NCBI GenBank assembly: GCA_944386375.1
Contig: CALXAW010000018.1
Span: forward strand, 1 to 16,108
DNA length: 16,108 nt
DNA from: an uncultured Clostridia bacterium
Lineage (GTDB): Bacteria; Bacillota; Clostridia; TANB77; CAG-508
Direction: 5' to 3'
The position numbers and the translations under genes were made by a program. The notes under the pieces are model-generated. The model was not told where the DNA came from. It saw nothing but the letters and a program-made list of their open reading frames with translations, and searched no databases. This document shows, piece by piece, positions 12,427-16,108 of the stretch. The stretch's first letter is position 1. Each line of letters starts with the position of its first letter.

Positions 12427-14980
12427 AATTACCATATCAACAGATGGAACATTAAAAAGCACATCAGCTCCAGTAAGTGGAAGATCAAGTGAAGTTTCAA
12501 AAACAGATGAAAATTATATGTTTATTATATCTAATCAAAATATATATGATTTCTCTGGTCTATATTTTTCAAGAAATCATGGTTATGTATATGATTGTTC
12601 AAAAGAGCCTACAGAAAATTCTAATCAGGTCACAAAAGTTACTAATGATACTGTAGTATTTGATGGAGCAGCTTTAAATTATGATGAAATAGCAACACTA
12701 AAAAGCGGTGATGCAGTATTGAGAGTAAAAGAAAATGTAAATGAAATAAATGGTTACCATTGGGATAAAATAATGTTAAGTAATGGAATAGAAGGATACG
12801 TGTTTTCACAGAATTTAGCAATTGAAAATAATTATAGTGATGTGAGTTTTCAATATAATGATAAGCAATATGGAATATATTTTTCACCTAATGAACAAGG
12901 AATTGATGTAAATAATTATCCATATTATGCTGTAAAAAAGAATGAAGATAATATAGAACTTTATTATTCTAAAACCAGATTCGAAGTTGCTTATGGAGAT
13001 ATAAGCGGACAAGTACCGTCTGGTTATGCATTAACTTTTAATGACGGATATTTTAAAATTACTGTATTAAAGGATGGAACTTTGAAGTATGATACGGCTG
13101 ATGGATATTCAAGGTCAAGTGAAGTATCAAAAACAGATGAAAATTATATGTTCATCGTTTCTAATCAAAATATATATGATTTCTCTGGCTTATATTTTGC
13201 AAGAAATCATGGTTATACATATGATAGCTCAAAGGAACTATCAGGAAATTTTGATGAAGTGGTGAGAGTTACTAATGATACTGTAGTATATGATGGAGCA
13301 GCAGTAAATTATGACGAAATAGTAACACTAAAAAGTGGAGAAGTAGTATTAAGAGTAAAAGAAAATGTTAATGAAACAAATGGACATAATTGGGATAAAA
13401 TAAGATTGAATAATGGAACAGAAGGCTATGTATTTTCACAAATGATTTCAAAAACTAGTAATTATGAATACATTATGTTTGAAGATAATGAAAAAACATA
13501 TAATGTATATTGTTCACCCATTGAACAAGGTGTTAATATAGAAGACTATCCATATTATGCTGTAAAAAAGAATGAAGATGATATAGAAATTTATTATTCT
13601 AAGTCCAAGTTTGAAGTCGCTTATGGAGATATAAGCGGACAAGTACCGTCTGGTTATGCATTAACTTTTAATGACGGATATTTTAAGATTACTGTATTAG
13701 CGGATGGAACTTTGAAGTATGATACAGCTGACGGATATTCAAGGTCAAGTAAAGTATCAAAAACAGATGAGAACTATATATTTATTGCTTCTAATCAAGA
13801 TATATATGACTTCTCTGGTTTATACTTTGAAAAAAAAGATGCTAAAACTAAAAGATATAATCTATTTATAGAAGGGGGTATTGATTTTAATGAAAATGTA
13901 CGAGTGGAAGGCATAGAAGAATTGAATGTTATGAGTGAAACAAATATAGATTCAACTATTTTGGCTACACTAAATAAGGGAGATGTAGTAAGGAGAATAA
14001 AGGGATTCGTAGGATATAGTGATGGATGCGTTTGGGACAAGATAAGATTAAATGATGGAACAGAAGGATATGTGGACACAAAGTATCTTTCAAAAATAAT
14101 AGACAATAGTGAAATTTATGGTTCATATAACGGCGAGATTACTAAATATTCTTCAAATATGAATAGCAATAATATTCCTATGTATGACGAAGAATACTCA
14201 AAAATGGTATTAAGTGAAGCAGAGGCAGGAAACAACATATATGCAGAAAATTTGTTAGAACATATATATGAAGATGAGAGTTTGTTATATATAAAAGGGA
14301 TAGTCCACGATGTTGCTGTAATTTGTGCGTATAATACAGATGGTAAATTAGTAGAAGCAGGTGAAAATTTGTTATACTATTTGACAAAAGGAGAAGCTGG
14401 GAATGTTTATGGAGAAGAGATACCATATGAAGTAGAACCATATAAAAGCGGACACGTAAGGAGAGAATTAATTGGATATTACTTGATTGCTGATTCAGAT
14501 AAAGCTTTTAATAGAATGCAGTTGGAAGTAGGAAAGGCGATTAATGCTGCAGAAAAATATGCACTAGATGAAAGCAAAACAGTTAATTTTGTTAGTGTGC
14601 AGGAAAGAATGATAGAATTATCGAAAGAAAATGATGATTCTATTAATTGGGAGTTAGCTTTGGGAGGATATAGAATATTTACTGAAGCAGCAGTAACTAA
14701 AAACGGAACATCATATACAATGAATTTGGAATATCATATTGAAGATTATTATGACTGGAGAGAAGAAGATGAAAATTTTGCTATATTGGAATTAGTAAAT
14801 AGAGTTATAGAAGAAGGGTTATCTGACACATTGTTTGTAGCAGCATCATGCCCACTATGGCAAATGAATATAAGAGGAATGGCAAGAAATTATACTAATT
14901 ATGACGTTATAGGGATGAATGTTGTTTGGACAGAAGGACAAAATGTTGATAGTGGTGCTAAAATTACCTTAACTTATTAA
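12377..14980 (+). CDS. Main part of the surface protein with three SH3b-containing repeats (frame-disrupted gene)
   Basis: The 867-codon frame continues the protein begun at 12112. Three modules with a 630-nt (210-residue) period each join a beta-rich domain (YPYYAVKKN..., GYALTFNDGYFKITVL, SRSSEVSKTDENYMFI) to a bacterial SH3 domain (about 85-148, 295-358 and 510-575; motif NGTEGYVFSQ). SH3b domains commonly bind cell-wall peptides or glycans. Copies 2 and 3 share 66 identical nucleotides (12991-13056 and 13621-13686), so they duplicated or converted recently. The region after about 575 is unique, non-repetitive and acidic, with EYHIEDYYDW and QMNIRGMARNYTNYDVIG near the end; I do not recognise it. 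It may be an effector domain, but that is a guess. ATG 12377 has GGAG seven bases upstream, so re-initiation could make a form without a signal peptide. Confidence 0.75.
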   Translation: MHIIHGYSLKFSDGYFKITISTDGTLKSTSAPVSGRSSEVSKTDENYMFIISNQNIYDFSGLYFSRNHGYVYDCSKEPTENSNQVTKVTNDTVVFDGAALNYDEIATLKSGDAVLRVKENVNEINGYHWDKIMLSNGIEGYVFSQNLAIENNYSDVSFQYNDKQYGIYFSPNEQGIDVNNYPYYAVKKNEDNIELYYSKTRFEVAYGDISGQVPSGYALTFNDGYFKITVLKDGTLKYDTADGYSRSSEVSKTDENYMFIVSNQNIYDFSGLYFARNHGYTYDSSKELSGNFDEVVRVTNDTVVYDGAAVNYDEIVTLKSGEVVLRVKENVNETNGHNWDKIRLNNGTEGYVFSQMISKTSNYEYIMFEDNEKTYNVYCSPIEQGVNIEDYPYYAVKKNEDDIEIYYSKSKFEVAYGDISGQVPSGYALTFNDGYFKITVLADGTLKYDTADGYSRSSKVSKTDENYIFIASNQDIYDFSGLYFEKKDAKTKRYNLFIEGGIDFNENVRVEGIEELNVMSETNIDSTILATLNKGDVVRRIKGFVGYSDGCVWDKIRLNDGTEGYVDTKYLSKIIDNSEIYGSYNGEITKYSSNMNSNNIPMYDEEYSKMVLSEAEAGNNIYAENLLEHIYEDESLLYIKGIVHDVAVICAYNTDGKLVEAGENLLYYLTKGEAGNVYGEEIPYEVEPYKSGHVRRELIGYYLIADSDKAFNRMQLEVGKAINAAEKYALDESKTVNFVSVQERMIELSKENDDSINWELALGGYRIFTEAAVTKNGTSYTMNLEYHIEDYYDWREEDENFAILELVNRVIEEGLSDTLFVAASCPLWQMNIRGMARNYTNYDVIGMNVVWTEGQNVDSGAKITLTY

Positions 14981-15003
14981 AAAATATGAAAGGAGCTGTT
15001 TTA

Positions 15004-15678
15004 TTGAAAAACAAAATAAAAATAGGAATTATAACATTATGCTTTGCTGTTATAATGATATTAAGTTTCTTATTGATTAAAAATGATAGAGAAACTACTT
15101 CAATAGATAAAGTGAATCTTATTGAAACTCCAAGTAAAACATTAAGAAATGGAGACAAAGAAGATATAGTAGTAGTAGTAAATGATAAAGAAATACGACA
15201 ACTAGATGTTAATTATAGATTATTAATTAATCAAAATATAAAGCAAAAATATGAAGATACTGATTTAGCAATTGATTATGAAGGAGTAAAAGATGAGATT
15301 ATAAATCAAGAAATTTTGCTACAAGAAGCTAAAAAAAATAATGTAGATATAGATGAAACAGAAAAAAAATTAATAAAAGAAACATATACAAATGCAATGA
15401 GTGAAACAGATAGACAAATAGCACAAGAAATCGGAATGACTGAGGAAGAATTCTTGCAATATGCTATAGAAAAACAAACAGAAAATAGGATTGCTGAAAA
15501 AATGCGTGAAAAAATAATTAGGAGCATTGTAAAGGGAGAAATAAAATTAGAGGATGATAATTTTAATAAAAAGATGCAAGAAGTACAAGAAACATTAAAT
15601 TACAATTTATTACAAGAAACATATGAAATTTATATATCGTATTTGAAAGAAAATAGTAATATTAATTATATAAAATAA
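15004..15678 (+). CDS. Membrane-anchored SurA_N-like chaperone-type protein
   Basis: The 224-residue protein has one N-terminal membrane anchor (about 5-25, IGIITLCFAVIMILSFLLI), a short linker, then VVVVNDKEIRQLDVNYRLLI, which is the family opening of SurA/PrsA N-terminal chaperone domains. A helical part follows: VKDEIINQEILLQEAKKNNV, then a stretch with EIGMTEEEFLQYAIE. No PPIase (rotamase) domain follows, so it would be a chaperone-type domain only. The start is TTG at 15004, because AAAGGAG (14989-14995) lies 8 bp upstream; the ATG at 14986 overlaps that site. It begins 23 bp after the SH3-repeat gene and probably shares its transcript. As a membrane-tethered folding helper it could assist export of the upstream protein; that is inference from position. 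Confidence 0.8.
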   Translation: MKNKIKIGIITLCFAVIMILSFLLIKNDRETTSIDKVNLIETPSKTLRNGDKEDIVVVVNDKEIRQLDVNYRLLINQNIKQKYEDTDLAIDYEGVKDEIINQEILLQEAKKNNVDIDETEKKLIKETYTNAMSETDRQIAQEIGMTEEEFLQYAIEKQTENRIAEKMREKIIRSIVKGEIKLEDDNFNKKMQEVQETLNYNLLQETYEIYISYLKENSNINYIK

Positions 15679-15693
15679 ATGGGGGGGAACATA

Positions 15694-15882
15694 TTGGACA
15701 AGTGGGAAGAACAAAATGAAAAAGATCTTATTAAAATAAAAAAAAATCATAATATAGAAATGTTTCTAGTATATTTTTCTTTAATTTTAGCAATAGTTTT
15801 ACTTGTTTTTTGTATCCTAGTTTTATTTGTTCCAGTAATTATACCTTTAATGTTAATAACATTATTTATGGTTTTAAAATAA
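15694..15882 (+). CDS. Small two-helix membrane protein of unknown function (62 aa)
   Basis: I do not recognise this protein. A charged N-terminus (MDKWEEQNEKDLIKIKKNHN) is followed by about 40 very hydrophobic residues with a central VPVIIP turn, so two closely spaced membrane segments or one hairpin are likely. The TTG at 15694 is preferred: a G7 run (15681-15687) six bases upstream can act as ribosome site. An in-frame ATG at 15679 follows directly after the stop of the previous gene (TAAATG) and would allow coupled translation, but has no ribosome site. It is the last gene of the cluster before a hairpin terminator. A small membrane protein at the end of a cluster for a secreted repeat protein could be an immunity or anchoring partner; the sequence does not show which. 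Confidence 0.65.
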   Translation: MDKWEEQNEKDLIKIKKNHNIEMFLVYFSLILAIVLLVFCILVLFVPVIIPLMLITLFMVLK

Positions 15883-15962
15883 AAATGGAAAAGCTGTAAG
15901 GAAGATTAAATAGTCTATTAATACTGATAAAGTACTTATATAGAAAGAAATATACTATTTAA

Positions 15963-15986
15963 AAGCAGGCAATGCCTGCTTAATTT
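15963..15986 (+). terminator. Probable terminator of the accessory gene cluster
   Basis: AAGCAGGC (15963-15970) and GCCTGCTT (15974-15981) form a GC-rich 8-bp stem with a 3-nt loop, followed by AATTT. The T tract is weak, but this is the only strong hairpin after the last gene apart from the R3 repeat. Confidence 0.6.
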
Positions 15987-16029
15987 ATACAATAGGAAAG
16001 TCATACTTTCCTATTGTATAAAAGTCGCT
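15986..16029 (+). repeat. Palindromic repeat R3 with AAAGTCGCT tail
   Basis: A perfect 15-bp stem (15986-16000 / 16006-16020) with loop TCATA is followed by AAAGTCGCT (16021-16029). The loop and the flanking GAAAG / CTTTC match copy R1. The S2 repeat starts only 7 bp further on. Confidence 0.85.
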
Positions 16030-16036
16030 TTGCTCC

Positions 16037-16108
16037 AACGTTGCACACAATTTTACTTCGTAAAATTGGCGCTTGAACAAATTTACGGAAAGCCAACGAA
16101 AAAGTTTA
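16037..16108 (+). repeat. Dispersed repeat S2, right border of the accessory segment (cut by window end)
   Basis: It is a direct repeat of S1 (11429-11500), with the 9-bp hairpin CAATTTTAC / GTAAAATTG at 16048-16068 and the conserved ACAAATTTACGGAAAGCCA. It follows R3 almost immediately and runs to the window end, so its right limit is unknown. Confidence 0.8.

Noticed and set aside
13795..14441. Long minus-strand frames under the SH3-repeat gene
   Set aside because: They are antisense shadows of a clear coding frame, low in complexity and without ribosome sites.
11429..16108. Integrated phage or insertion sequence
   Set aside because: No integrase, transposase or phage structural gene can be read between the repeats.

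Overview
The window comes from an AT-rich, endospore-forming member of the Bacillota, most likely a Clostridia-type organism. The evidence is strong AGGAGG-type ribosome binding sites, GTG and TTG starts beside ATG, a tRNA gene with encoded CCA, two spore-germination family genes (YpeB, GerM), a VanW-type cell-wall protein, and two gene neighbourhoods known from Bacillus subtilis: tadA / SRP RNA / dnaX / ybaB / recR, and trmN6(yabB) / rsmI(yabC). I cannot place it to genus.

Layout. (1) 1-3932 is housekeeping. The 5' part of tadA and a tRNA-Arg(CCU) lie on the minus strand behind one strong promoter. On the plus strand follow a membrane-anchored protein of unknown function with its own consensus promoter, the signal recognition particle RNA with its promoter, and dnaX-ybaB-recR ending in a hairpin terminator. 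(2) 3998-9553 is envelope and sporulation: a processive diacylglycerol-glucosyltransferase-like enzyme (minus), ypeB (plus), a VanW/peptidoglycan-binding protein (minus) and a GerMN protein (plus). A bidirectional terminator separates ypeB from vanW. (3) 9554-11415 holds a small unrecognised protein (minus), divergent from and sharing a promoter zone with the trmN6-rsmI pair of RNA methyltransferases. (4) 11416-16108 looks like an accessory cassette. It contains a decayed minus-strand gene remnant, a fully consensus promoter with a three-half-site operator-like array, a large secreted SH3-repeat protein split by a frameshift, a membrane-anchored SurA_N-like protein and a tiny membrane protein. 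Near-identical copies of an approximately 70-nt repeat lie on both sides, in direct orientation.

Intergenic DNA is unusually rich in palindromes. At least three, and probably four, hairpins belong to one family whose 3' flank is AAAGTCGCT. A second family (S1, S2) flanks the accessory cassette. A 205-nt near-palindrome (8718-8922) with two tandem G.A mismatch motifs may be a structured RNA or a MITE-like element.

How the parts relate: DnaX, YbaB and RecR serve replication and recombination repair. TadA, TrmN6 and RsmI modify tRNA or rRNA. The glucosyltransferase, VanW, YpeB and GerM proteins act at the envelope or spore cortex. The accessory cassette encodes only exported or membrane proteins, so its products probably act at the cell surface, but their job is unknown. 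The frameshift in the main protein arises from a 14-nt deletion in its first repeat, so the cassette may be decaying or phase-variable.
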